From positions 4,175,738 through 4,239,737 of the forward strand of contig NZ_LR593886.1 of assembly GCF_901538265.1 (NCBI RefSeq): DNA of 64,000 bases. The letters run 5' to 3'. Below, piece after piece: positions 56,457 through 64,000 of this stretch. How positions within the stretch are numbered: position 1 is the first letter of the stretch; every line of letters begins with the position of its first letter. Origin of the DNA: Gemmata massiliana. Its GTDB lineage: Bacteria > Planctomycetota > Planctomycetia > Gemmatales > Gemmataceae. Position numbers and translations under genes: made by a program. The notes below the pieces were generated by a model that worked only from the letters and a program-made list of their open reading frames with translations, searched no databases and was not told the origin of the DNA.

Positions 56457-57128
56457 TTAGGGCTTCTTGGGCTCCGTCTCTGCCGCCAGCACGGGAGCAT
56501 ATGCACCCATCTCAAAGTCGATATGACGGACCAGCAGTGCGCTCGTCCCGTCGTTCATCCAGACCCGGGCGCAGCAGAGGAACGCCCCGTACGCAGAGGT
56601 CAAGATCGGGAAGCCCCTACTGCGGTCCGCCGAGGTGAAGATCTTGTTACCCCAGTACCGGCCGAAGAAATAATCGACCCTCGTCACCCCGGCTAAACTC
56701 CCGCTACGGGTCGGCACCACGTAAATGAGGGCGTCGTAGATCTGCCCCTGCTTCGCGCTCAGGAAAAGGCGGTGTACGAGCATCAGGTGCTTCGTCGCCT
56801 CCTTGTGCTGGTCACGGGCCATCGATAGTTCCATTTCTTCCTGTGTCGGCTGCCCCTCGTGCGGCTCCGCGGCTTCCAGACCCCCTTCGGGTATCGCGCT
56901 GCTGTAGCTGATCGGAGTCGGAACCGAGTGCTGCTCTGCCCGGATCGCGCCGAACTCAAACGCACCGAACTTCATCGGGGCACCCGCACGCACGCGGGTG
57001 AGGAGGTGGCTCAGTAGCTCACCGAGGGGCTTGCGGAGTGCGAAGAGTGCCACTGCAGCAAACCCAACCCAGAGGATGGACGGCAGGGCAGTCCAGATAT
57101 TGGCCTCGGCCTCGGCGAAGAGAGCCAT
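56457..57128 (-). CDS. membrane-anchored protein with a pYEATS-like domain
   Basis: 223 residues from ATG 57128. One N-terminal membrane helix (ILWVGFAAVALFALRKPLG) is followed by a short linker and a cytoplasmic part. Residues about 120-215 read IYDALIYVVPTRSGSLAGVT, RVDYFFGRYWGNKIFTSADR, FPILTSAYGAFLCCARVWMN and LVRHIDFEMGAY. The spacing of Y-F-x-G-x-x-W-G-x-K-x-F, D-R, S-A-Y-G-x-F-L-C and I-D-F-E-M-G matches my memory of the prokaryotic YEATS domain described in bacterial conflict systems. Such domains are thought to recognise ligands or modified proteins. It is a single gene without a recognisable effector next to it. Confidence 0.6.
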   Translation of the reverse strand: MALFAEAEANIWTALPSILWVGFAAVALFALRKPLGELLSHLLTRVRAGAPMKFGAFEFGAIRAEQHSVPTPISYSSAIPEGGLEAAEPHEGQPTQEEMELSMARDQHKEATKHLMLVHRLFLSAKQGQIYDALIYVVPTRSGSLAGVTRVDYFFGRYWGNKIFTSADRSRGFPILTSAYGAFLCCARVWMNDGTSALLVRHIDFEMGAYAPVLAAETEPKKP

Positions 57129-57176
57129 GCTGACCTCCAGCGGTTGACGCCTGTCAGAATCGAGCGACCGGCAGGA

Positions 57177-58331
57177 TCAGTTAAAATCCGCCCAGATGGC
57201 CGCGTGGTCCGAGGCCGCGTGCGACGCCTGCGCCATCTCGTCGTAGTGCGGGAACAGCGTCCCATTCACACCGCCCCACACACCCTTGCGGAAGACGCCC
57301 CCACCGGTCACGCGTGCGAACAACGCCGGGGAGAACAGCAGGTAGTCGATTTTGTTCGACGCTGTGCCATTCGCATACGTCCCCAGCCGCCCGTCTCCGA
57401 CGAACGCGGGGTGGTCGAAGATGTCCTTCAGATCGGAGCCGTCCCCGAGCAGGGGCTTGAGCGGGTCGCTGGCCGGGGTGTCGTTGAAGTCGCCGGCGAT
57501 CGCGATCAGGTTGACCCCTGCCGCCCTGCGCTGGTCGTAAATCTCCCGTACCCGCTTGGCTTGCGCCTTGCGGCGGGCGTTCGATGCGGCAGGGCTGCCG
57601 TAGCCCTTGCTCTTGAGGTGATTGACCACGACCAGGATCGTCTCGGCCGGGCTGATCCGCACCGTGAACTCCGGGCAGTCCCGGCTGAAGATCCGGCTAT
57701 CGCCGTCCGCGTCGTCGACGTGGCTCACGATAGACTCGACCGCCGCGGTTCCCTTCGTCAGCAGTCCGACGTCGATCCCCCGGTCGTCGTTTCCGTCGAT
57801 AAGCATGATCCCGCTGTACCGGGAGCCGATCGGCTCCAAGAGCTGGTCGTTGAACCGGGTCAGAGCGATTCGGTCCTCGGCCTCGACTACCGCAAGGATG
57901 TCAGCGTTCACGTCCTTAATGACCTGCGCGGTCATCCGCGTGGCGGTCTCGTTCACGGCCTCGGTCTTGAGGGCCAGCCACCCGATCCAATCCCCACGCC
58001 CGTTCGCGACGACCACGTTTCCGCTCGCAGGCCGCTTCACGAGCTGCCCACGGTTCTGCCGGAGGTTGACGAACTTGTTCTCGTCGCTCTCACTCACGCC
58101 CAAATTCTCAAGTGAAGTCAGGATCGCCGTCTTGTCCACCGCCGTGTAGGTGTCCTTACCCAGGATCACGTTCAGCTTGCTGAACTCCGTCAGGATCGGC
58201 TTCCCCTCCGCCCAGTCGTCCTGGTTCATGGCCCGGGCGCGGGAGAACAGGTTCTCGACGTTGAACGATGCGATCCTCACGGGCTGATACTCCGGGTGCG
58301 ACCAAGGATACGACTCCTGGCGTGGGGTCAC
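57177..58331 (-). CDS. endonuclease/exonuclease/phosphatase family protein
   Basis: 384 residues from GTG 58331, which overlaps the stop of the GH13 gene (GTGA). EEP-fold signatures: VRIASFNVENLFSR at the start, DILAVVEAEDR, LVVVNHLKSKG, IAIAGDFNDTP and IDYLLFSPAL, ending with SDHAAIWADF, that is, the catalytic Asn, Glu, His, Asp/Asn and final Asp-His pair. Members cleave phosphodiester or phosphoester bonds in nucleic acids, lipids or inositol phosphates; the substrate is not evident. The coupling to a glycan-branching-type enzyme is unexplained. Confidence 0.88.
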   Translation of the reverse strand: MTPRQESYPWSHPEYQPVRIASFNVENLFSRARAMNQDDWAEGKPILTEFSKLNVILGKDTYTAVDKTAILTSLENLGVSESDENKFVNLRQNRGQLVKRPASGNVVVANGRGDWIGWLALKTEAVNETATRMTAQVIKDVNADILAVVEAEDRIALTRFNDQLLEPIGSRYSGIMLIDGNDDRGIDVGLLTKGTAAVESIVSHVDDADGDSRIFSRDCPEFTVRISPAETILVVVNHLKSKGYGSPAASNARRKAQAKRVREIYDQRRAAGVNLIAIAGDFNDTPASDPLKPLLGDGSDLKDIFDHPAFVGDGRLGTYANGTASNKIDYLLFSPALFARVTGGGVFRKGVWGGVNGTLFPHYDEMAQASHAASDHAAIWADFN

Positions 58332-60244
58332 CCCCGCGCGAAAACAAGAACGCTGTTCGCCGGCAGCAACAACGAGGCTGAGTGGTCAAACCCGTGCATG
58401 GGTGTCTCGTCGGCGAAGATCCGCCCGCCGTTACCTGCGACGCTTGAATTGACCCAGTTCTCGTACACGTCGCTGTTGAACACCTCCCGCCACTCCCCGC
58501 CGCCCGGGAATCCGATCCGGTAGTCGAATCGGTTGTACGTCGAGAGGTGGACGACCACCATCACGTCGCGCCCTTCCCCCGGCACCCACCGGTGGAAAGC
58601 CAGCACCCGGTTTTGGTCGTGGGCGTGGACGGGACGGAACCCCTCGCCCCGGAGGCCCGGCTGCCGCCAGCGGAGAGCAAGCAGCTCCCGGGTGAATCGG
58701 ATGTGGTCGAGCATCTGCTTGTCGCCCGCCTCCACCCCTGCCCAGTGCAGGAGTAGGTTCGCGTGGTGCTTCAGGTCGTCCGCCCACTGCTTGTCTTCCA
58801 AGAACTCCTGCCCCATGAACAGCATCGGAATGCCCGGCGCCGTCAGGCAAATCCCGGTCGCCACCCGTGCCCGGCTGCGGCCGTACCAGGACCGGGGGTT
58901 GTTGAAATCACCCAGCCGAGCGATCCGCTGCTCTCGGTCCCGGTACACGATGTCGTGGTTCTCCGGCCCCTGCACGAATCGCCACTGCTGCGGGAACCCG
59001 TCGGGCCAGAGGCTGTCGGCCAGCCGTGTCATGTTGAGAGGCCGCTCGTCGGGCTGGGCAGCGTTGCCGATCACGTCGCGGATCGCGATCCGCAGCCCGT
59101 CGGTAAGTGTCGTGTCGAACCCGGCTCCCCCGTCGCCCGGCCGCTTGACTACCCACGGGTTGACGTTCCAGTACTCGGCATGGTCGATCGCGCTCGGGCG
59201 GTGGTGGTTGAGGGTGGATGTCAAGTCCTGGCAGAACGACCACCCGTCTGGCCACCCGTCGTGGTCGATGACGCTCACCTGGTCATACCGGAACCCGTCG
59301 ACCCGGTACTCGTCGAGGAAGAATTTGGCGTTCTGAATCAGGAAGTCACGGACCTCCGATTTGCCGAAGTCGAACACCTCCCCGCCCGCGTGTTCACGGC
59401 CGTTGAAATACAGTGAGTTCTTCTTGCCCCCGGACGTCGGCTGACGGTCGAAGAACCACAGGCTCTGTTCCCCGAATTCGCCGCCGGCGTGGTTGTAGAC
59501 GACGTCCAGGATCGCCGCCAATCCGTGGATGTGGCAGAGGTCGATCAGGGCCTTAAGCTGGTTCATCTCGCCGCGGAGGTCTGCCGTCTGATACCGGGCC
59601 AGCCCCTTTGCATCGAGCAGCTTGTTGACCTCGTCGACATAGGGCTGGAGGTCGGCGTCCTCAACGGCGAAGTCCATCTCGGGCGAGAAGTAGTCGGTGC
59701 CGTTGTACCCGAGACTGAACTCCGTTTGGAACTCCTGAATCGGCAGGAGCTGGAGGACGGTCACCCCAAGTGCTGAGAGGTGCGGGATCTTACGTGCCAC
59801 GTCCAGGAAGGTGCCGGCCTTTCGCGGCCAGTTCGGCGTGTAGAAGGTGCCGACGTGGAGCTGGTAGATCACGAAGTTGTGGAACCGCGGGGTAACGAAC
59901 CCGGTCTCGTGCCACGGGAAGTCCGTGGTGCGGAGGACGCAATCGCTGGGAAAGGGCGATTGCAGCTCGCGAGCGTAAGGATCGCGTTTCGGGCCGGTGC
60001 TGCCGGTGCCGTCGATGTGGAAGATGTACCGGTGCCGATCTTTCGCACCCGGAATGAACCCGCGCCAGTGGCCGTTCGCATCCTTGGTTAGCAAGCTGGA
60101 GTCGTCCTTGGTGCGGTTATTGAACTCGCCCAGGACGTACACGCTGACTGCGTTGGGAGCCCATACCCGAAACGTCGCCCCGTCGGCGATCAGATTTGCC
60201 CCCATTGGGGTACCGGACGTGATATGGGCGAGAGAAGCTGGCAT
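58328..60244 (-). CDS. GH13 alpha-amylase-family protein (glycogen branching enzyme-like)
   Basis: 638 residues from ATG 60244. The N-terminal CBM48-like domain has FRVWAPNAVSVYVLGEFNN. The (beta/alpha)8 barrel carries region I DVVYNHAGG, region II FRYDQVSVID with nucleophile D321, region III IDHAEYW with acid/base E357, and region IV GPENHD with D431. VIYQLHVGTFYTPNWPRKAG and PMLFMGQEF are also family features. The all-beta C domain includes DVMVVVHLSTYNRF. This fits GlgB- or TreZ-like enzymes that act on alpha-glucans; substrate and exact reaction are uncertain. It forms an operon with the EEP protein downstream. Confidence 0.92.
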   Translation of the reverse strand: MPASLAHITSGTPMGANLIADGATFRVWAPNAVSVYVLGEFNNRTKDDSSLLTKDANGHWRGFIPGAKDRHRYIFHIDGTGSTGPKRDPYARELQSPFPSDCVLRTTDFPWHETGFVTPRFHNFVIYQLHVGTFYTPNWPRKAGTFLDVARKIPHLSALGVTVLQLLPIQEFQTEFSLGYNGTDYFSPEMDFAVEDADLQPYVDEVNKLLDAKGLARYQTADLRGEMNQLKALIDLCHIHGLAAILDVVYNHAGGEFGEQSLWFFDRQPTSGGKKNSLYFNGREHAGGEVFDFGKSEVRDFLIQNAKFFLDEYRVDGFRYDQVSVIDHDGWPDGWSFCQDLTSTLNHHRPSAIDHAEYWNVNPWVVKRPGDGGAGFDTTLTDGLRIAIRDVIGNAAQPDERPLNMTRLADSLWPDGFPQQWRFVQGPENHDIVYRDREQRIARLGDFNNPRSWYGRSRARVATGICLTAPGIPMLFMGQEFLEDKQWADDLKHHANLLLHWAGVEAGDKQMLDHIRFTRELLALRWRQPGLRGEGFRPVHAHDQNRVLAFHRWVPGEGRDVMVVVHLSTYNRFDYRIGFPGGGEWREVFNSDVYENWVNSSVAGNGGRIFADETPMHGFDHSASLLLPANSVLVFARG

Positions 60245-60354
60245 AGGCTCTCTATGTAAGCGTTCAGAAACGGATTTCGGACACGGGAGAGGCCCGCCGG
60301 CAGGAAGCCTGCGAAAGTTGTGGTAGCAGTGCTGACGGCGCAGAAGATCTGCGG

Positions 60355-61029
60355 CTACTTGTCGAAGCTCTTGAGCACGAACCGCCGGTTCAAGAACTGG
60401 ATCACCCGCGCGTGGTGCTCGGCGTACTTTTCTAGCGCCTCGAACTTCTTGGGGTCGACGACTCCGTCATTCCGCATCACGTACCAGCTCACGTCCTCGG
60501 TGTACGGCTCGCCGGTAAGAGAGCCTTCGTAGCGGAAGAACTGGTCCAGCCCGGAATCCGGCAAGAAGTCTCGGGGGTCAACCTCCGTGGGTTCGGTGCT
60601 GCCCGGTGAGCGCTTCGCCTGAGCGTCGAGGAACTTCTCGAGGCTTTCCTTCTTTCGGGTCTCGGCACCGGGCTGGATGAAGACCCCAACGACCAGCTTG
60701 TCCCCAGCCGCGGTGGGATCGCCTGGCCGCGAGTGTACCAGATGCACCTCGAACGGCTTGGCGGAGTCGCTGTCGATCAAATGCTCGGCGGGAGCGTGCA
60801 TGTGGATCTGGCGGATGAGCCAGGTCTCGCCACCGGCCGTGATCGACCACTCCGGTGCGCTGTTCTCGTTCCCGGGTCTGTCGAAAACGAAGTTGTGCTT
60901 CACCCCGTCGATCTGTCCGCGTAGCGATCGAGAGTAATTGAATACGAGGTGTTTGTTGCCGAAGGGAGCGTAGATCGCTTTCACCGACTCGATCTTGATC
61001 GGCGATTGCTGGGTTCCGATGACGGGCAT
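60355..61029 (-). CDS. alpha-type carbonic anhydrase, no visible signal peptide
   Basis: 224 residues from ATG 61029. GTQQSPIKIES corresponds to the Q-S-P-I-x-I motif. Zinc ligands are H76 and H78 in RQIHMHAPAEHLID and H96 in FEVHLVHS. LVVGVFIQPG and GSLTGEPYTEDVSWYVM match later conserved strands (S-L-T-x-P-P-C-x-E-x-V-x-W). Family members interconvert CO2 and bicarbonate. Most alpha-type enzymes are exported; here the chosen start shows no signal peptide, and the longer frame begins MCGFCCGGLIGFRAIDPC, which is not a good signal either. Confidence 0.88.
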   Translation of the reverse strand: MPVIGTQQSPIKIESVKAIYAPFGNKHLVFNYSRSLRGQIDGVKHNFVFDRPGNENSAPEWSITAGGETWLIRQIHMHAPAEHLIDSDSAKPFEVHLVHSRPGDPTAAGDKLVVGVFIQPGAETRKKESLEKFLDAQAKRSPGSTEPTEVDPRDFLPDSGLDQFFRYEGSLTGEPYTEDVSWYVMRNDGVVDPKKFEALEKYAEHHARVIQFLNRRFVLKSFDK

Positions 61030-61119
61030 GGGCGGTCTCGGGTTTGAACACGGGTCGATTGCTCGAAAGCCTATCAGCCCACCGCAGCAAAATCCACACA
61101 AACGCGATAGGATAAGCCG

Positions 61120-61528
61120 CTATCCCCGCTTCTCCTCGATCTTCACCACCTCGATCTTCTCGACGACCGGCTCGCCGTCGGGTGCGAAACCGGGCCGGAC
61201 CGCCTCCCGAATCTACTCCAGCCGGTGTTGAATGCACTGGTTGTAGAGCTTCTCCAGGTTCCGGCCGGTGACGACGACTCGGTACCGCTCGTCGTGCGCC
61301 ACGAACTCGATCACGAACCGAGTCGGCTCGAATTCGCTCCGCACGCTGATGTAGCTGTACTGGAAGGACTCCCACGGCTTCTTCGCGTGGCGGATCGCGA
61401 GTGCGGTCACCCATTTACCGCGTGGGACGGAGCCGCACGGGCCAACATCGACGTCTTGCCCCCCCGTCGGCCTTTACTGCTCTCTCGACCCGTTCATCGC
61501 GGAGCAATTCGTCGAGCGTCTTGAGCAT
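61120..61528 (-). pseudogene. small protein gene with frameshift in a G7 tract and an internal stop
   Basis: From ATG 61528 (GGAG upstream) the frame reads MLKTLDELLRDERVERAVKA and then shifts inside a run of seven G (61459-61465). With six G it continues GQDVDVGPCGSVPRGKWVTA, LAIRHAKKPWESFQYSYISV and LEKLYNQCIQHRLE. A TAG at 61213-61215 interrupts, after which the same frame goes on IREAVRPGFAPDGEPVVEKI to a stop at 61120-61122. Restoring both gives a 135-residue natural-looking protein. No family recognised. Confidence 0.7.
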
Positions 61529-61784
61529 CATCGCTCCGTTCCGTCCGGGCTTGAGTACGTTCCCGCCGGACCGCCGAACCAGCAGCCGAGCGCATCACTA
61601 TAGCGGAAGTTGTTGCACGAACTGTCTGGATGTGGCAGCGTCAGGGTGCTGCGGTAGGCCGCTTGGCCTGAGCGAGTGGAGTGTGCGAGGGTGAGAAATA
61701 ACTAGGCTGGATACGCCCCCAAATCGACGTTGAAACGCCGGCTCTGCCGGAAGCCACACCGGCCCGCAGCACCTCACTTCTGCA

Positions 61785-62399
61785 TCAATTCCACCGAGTG
61801 TTCCGGCCCACCGTTACGAAGATCAGCACCACCAGCCCGAATCCCCCTCCGATCACGAGCGTCGGCCCACCTGCGACGATCAACGCGGCAGTGGTGAATC
61901 CGCCGAGGTACAGGCCGAGACTCGCACCAAGCACTCCGATGATGACGGCCAAAATCTTCCGCAGCGAACCTACACGGCTCCTGGACGTGGCCTGAGCGAT
62001 TGTGCCGAGCAGGTACATCAGTACCGCTGTGTCGATCGCCCACGCGGTGAACAGGCCAACACGAGCCCAGATCGCCGGTGGCTCCTCGACCGGCTGGAGA
62101 AGGAGTGCCGCGCCGCCGACCGCTGTCCAGACCGCCCATGAGATGAGCGGAACCGGCCACAGCCGCCCTCCGTTCAGCCGCCACCCCCACGGAATTAAGT
62201 ATCCGGCGAGGTGATTTCGCCAGGTGATGCGCCCGACCTCGCTGGTGCGGAGCAAAAACGCGCCAGTTGAGCAGCCGATGGCGGACACGGTAGCCCAGCT
62301 GAGCGCCGCGGGCCATGGGCCGAATTCTGTCGCCAGCCCGCAAGTGACGGCCGCAGCGGCGAAGAGGAGAACCGCACGCTTGAGGTAGAGACGGATCAT
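61785..62399 (-). CDS. polytopic membrane protein, unknown
   Basis: 204 residues from ATG 62399. Five or six hydrophobic helices: AVLLFAAAAVTCGLA, AALSWATVSAIGCSTGAFLL, VPLISWAVWTAVGGAALLL, AWAIDTAVLMYLLGTIA, ILAVIIGVLGASLGLYLGG and LVIGGGFGLVVLIFVTVG. Loops are short; SRSRVGSLRK between the last helices is basic and cytoplasmic. No family recognised. The 374 bases downstream to 61411 hold part of the pseudogene ending at 61120 and otherwise nothing clear. Confidence 0.6.
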   Translation of the reverse strand: MIRLYLKRAVLLFAAAAVTCGLATEFGPWPAALSWATVSAIGCSTGAFLLRTSEVGRITWRNHLAGYLIPWGWRLNGGRLWPVPLISWAVWTAVGGAALLLQPVEEPPAIWARVGLFTAWAIDTAVLMYLLGTIAQATSRSRVGSLRKILAVIIGVLGASLGLYLGGFTTAALIVAGGPTLVIGGGFGLVVLIFVTVGRNTRWN

Positions 62400-63141
62400 G
62401 CGTCCTGCGTGACTCGGCAAACTTGAGGTTCTTGACGTATGCGCGCGAGAACGGGCCGCGGATACATTCCCGCAGCCCTGATCGCAAGTTAAGTTTTGGG
62501 TTTTGAAACGAAAGGAACGACCAGCTCTCGTATTCTGTCAGCTATCCGGGGCGTGCGGGAGGGCCTCTCTAGGCACGATGTGTGGGGGGACAGAGTAGTT
62601 GAGGAGCTGCGTGCGCATCGCATGGCCTCCTGGGTCGCGGGCGGTAGTCCGAAGTGCCGCCCGACGTAAGGATTCTACGCTGATGTCGCGCCGAAACGCG
62701 ACTGCGAAATCAGATTCAGGGGGACGGAAAGTCCTTCAAAAATCAGGGCTCGGGAGAGAGTTGTGATCAGACGTTGTCGTCACAGTGAGGGCCGCCGTCA
62801 TCGGTCAGGTGGGTCAGGTCGTCGTGATCCACCGTGATGGGAGCTTGCATCCTTGAGCCCTCAGTGCGTTTCGGATGCGAGTGGTAAAGCAGCGGGTGTG
62901 CCGTGTCAGTGTGCGGATCTTTTTCGAGTTTTCTTGAGTGGTTTTCGGGGCGCAATCGGCGGTTTCTTTCGCGTGATTCCTCCGAGAGTGCTGGGTGACG
63001 AGAGGTTGGGGGCGGGCTGCGAAGCTGGGGCGACTGCAACTTGTTCCCACCCGCGGGCAGGATCTACATTTCGTTGTAAATGCGGGAAGCAAAAGCTACC
63101 CGCTGCTGGCGCGGGACAAAGAGATACCGACGCCACACCTA
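62400..63141. other. 742-base stretch without a supportable gene
   Basis: Open frames across it are short and proline-, arginine- or histidine-rich, as expected by chance in high-GC DNA. A 27-codon minus-strand tail (MQAPITVDHDDLTHLTDDGG...) ending near 62767 looks more natural than the rest and could be a relic or a very small gene, but there is too little to call. Confidence 0.4.
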
Positions 63142-63523
63142 TCACTCGGCCACGAGCGGCACGAGGGCCCGGAGCTTCCGGTCACGAAGGTACAACCCGA
63201 GCCACGCGATGACACCGACAATGACCGGCACGAAGAACTTGCCGTCGTTGGCGTGAACATGGGTGGCCACCGCCCCGCCGAGGTAGGCGAGCATGAGAAG
63301 GCCGCCGAGGTACCGGGTCTTCGAGACGAGATAGAGCAGGAACGTCGTCAGCTCGATCACCCCGATGAGGAACGGCCGTGTTTGCCGGGTAGGTCTTCGA
63401 CCACTCTTCAATGAAGCCCTCGGGCTGCGCGATCTTGAAGAACGCACTGGGCAGGAACATAAAGGTGAGGAGGCCCGAGAGCACCCACCCGGTCACGCGC
63501 TGCCACTTCGGGATCGGTTCCAT
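63142..63523 (-). pseudogene. DoxX-like membrane protein with a one-base frameshift
   Basis: From ATG 63523 (GGAGCG upstream): KWQRVTGWVLSGLLTFMFLP and SAFFKIAQPEGFIEEWSKTY are the first helix and loop of DoxX-like proteins. Near 63368 one extra base shifts the frame; the other frame then gives IGVIELTTFLLYLVSKTRYL, GGLLMLAYLGGAVATHVHAN and FFVPVIVGVIAWLGLYLRDR, the remaining three helices. Undoing the shift gives a normal 126-residue DoxX-like protein. It is either recently inactivated or a sequencing error. Confidence 0.82.
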
Positions 63524-63570
63524 CTTAGTCGCTCCGCGTTTTGAATCTGTCATCGGATTGGGTCGAACTG

Positions 63571-64000
63571 CTACTTCGGCACATACCGCATCGCCACCGC
63601 ACCCGAGCCGAGTTCCACCCGACTCACGAGCTTCAAATCGACACACTTCGAGAGACCCGCGAGCAACGTCGGCCAGTGACCTGCGATCCGGGGATGCACG
63701 ACTAACTCGTACTCATCGATCAATCCCAGCTCGGCCAGCGCCAGCGGGAGCGTCACGCCGCCCAGGTTGATTCCTTTGCCGGGTTCCCGCTTGAGCCGCT
63801 GAACGGCCTCCCCCAGATCGCCGCGCAACAGTTCCGCGTTCCAATCGACCCGTTCCAGGGTTCCCGACACGACGTACTTCTTGACCGCATGGATCGATTT
63901 GGCGAACGGCACCATCCACTCGGCCATCCAGTCCGGCCGTTCTCCCGTCTCTGCGACCGGCCGCCACGCCTCCTCCATCATTTGGTAGGTCACTCGGCCG
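63571..64000 (-). CDS. RibD C-terminal/DHFR-like reductase, 5' end outside window
   Basis: The 3' 142 codons are present and the frame stays open to position 64000. GRVTYQMMEEAW, FAKSIHAVKKYVVSGTLERV, LKREPGKGINLGGVTLPLAL and LGLIDEYELVVHPRIAG match the RibD-C/dihydrofolate-reductase-like family, whose members bind NADPH; many are uncharacterised, and the true DHFR and RibD residues cannot be checked without the N-terminus. It lies upstream of the broken DoxX-like gene on the same strand, separated by 47 bases. Confidence 0.82.
   Translation of the reverse strand, partial: GRVTYQMMEEAWRPVAETGERPDWMAEWMVPFAKSIHAVKKYVVSGTLERVDWNAELLRGDLGEAVQRLKREPGKGINLGGVTLPLALAELGLIDEYELVVHPRIAGHWPTLLAGLSKCVDLKLVSRVELGSGAVAMRYVPK

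Noticed and set aside
62767..63039. 90-codon minus-strand frame in the 62.4-63.1 kb gap
   Set aside because: Arg/Pro/His-rich and lacking a ribosome-binding site; only the last 27 residues look natural.
1..64000. CRISPR array, tRNA or rRNA genes
   Set aside because: No regularly spaced repeats, no cloverleaf-like sequence with a T-arm consensus, and no rRNA signature was recognised on either strand.

Overview
The window is high-GC DNA from a planctomycete, most likely a Gemmataceae relative. This is inferred from gene content: a DUF1501 protein with a twin-arginine signal, a giant RHS protein with a planctomycete-style EERLVPDG export leader, an ECF sigma factor with a small membrane partner, and many secreted proteins of unknown function. 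I saw no rRNA, tRNA or CRISPR array.

Positions 1-34,400 look like ordinary chromosome. They hold the start of a RecD2-like helicase, a three-gene signalling operon on the minus strand (LivJ-type binding protein, hybrid histidine kinase, response regulator fused to an ATPase domain), proB, an ECF sigma unit, a DEAD-box helicase, purB, secreted proteins, an oligopeptide-binding-like protein, a stand-alone histidine kinase, a DUF1501 unit, a UxaA/GarD-type dehydratase, fused SUMT-HemD, tatC, a broken ADP-ribosylglycohydrolase and an SPFH plus zinc-ribbon pair. Several intergenic gaps carry long perfect hairpins.

Positions about 34,400-43,000 look like an integrated mobile element with its own replication module. 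It holds a large serine recombinase, small zinc and HTH proteins, a stand-alone family-A DNA polymerase, a winged-helix protein and, divergently transcribed, a primase-polymerase (AEP/Prim-Pol). An inverted repeat in the divergent gap is a candidate origin or operator. This is the best candidate for an undescribed system.

Positions about 43,100-53,700 are a variable region. A truncated glycosyltransferase-like fragment is followed by a 2,729-residue RHS protein whose tip carries a CxE...PCxxC deaminase-like zinc motif. Then come a palindromic MITE-like element, a candidate immunity gene, and remnants of two insertion sequences. The tip and the gene after it look AT-richer than the RHS body, as expected for an exchanged toxin cassette.

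Positions about 53,700-64,000 mix small accessory genes and decayed genes: a GYF-domain protein, a broken histidine kinase, an AlkD-like repair protein, a membrane-anchored protein resembling pYEATS, a GH13 enzyme translationally coupled to an endonuclease/exonuclease/phosphatase protein, an alpha-type carbonic anhydrase, three frameshifted or truncated genes, and the 3' part of a RibD/DHFR-like reductase running off the end. All functions come from reading motifs in translations; no database search was run.
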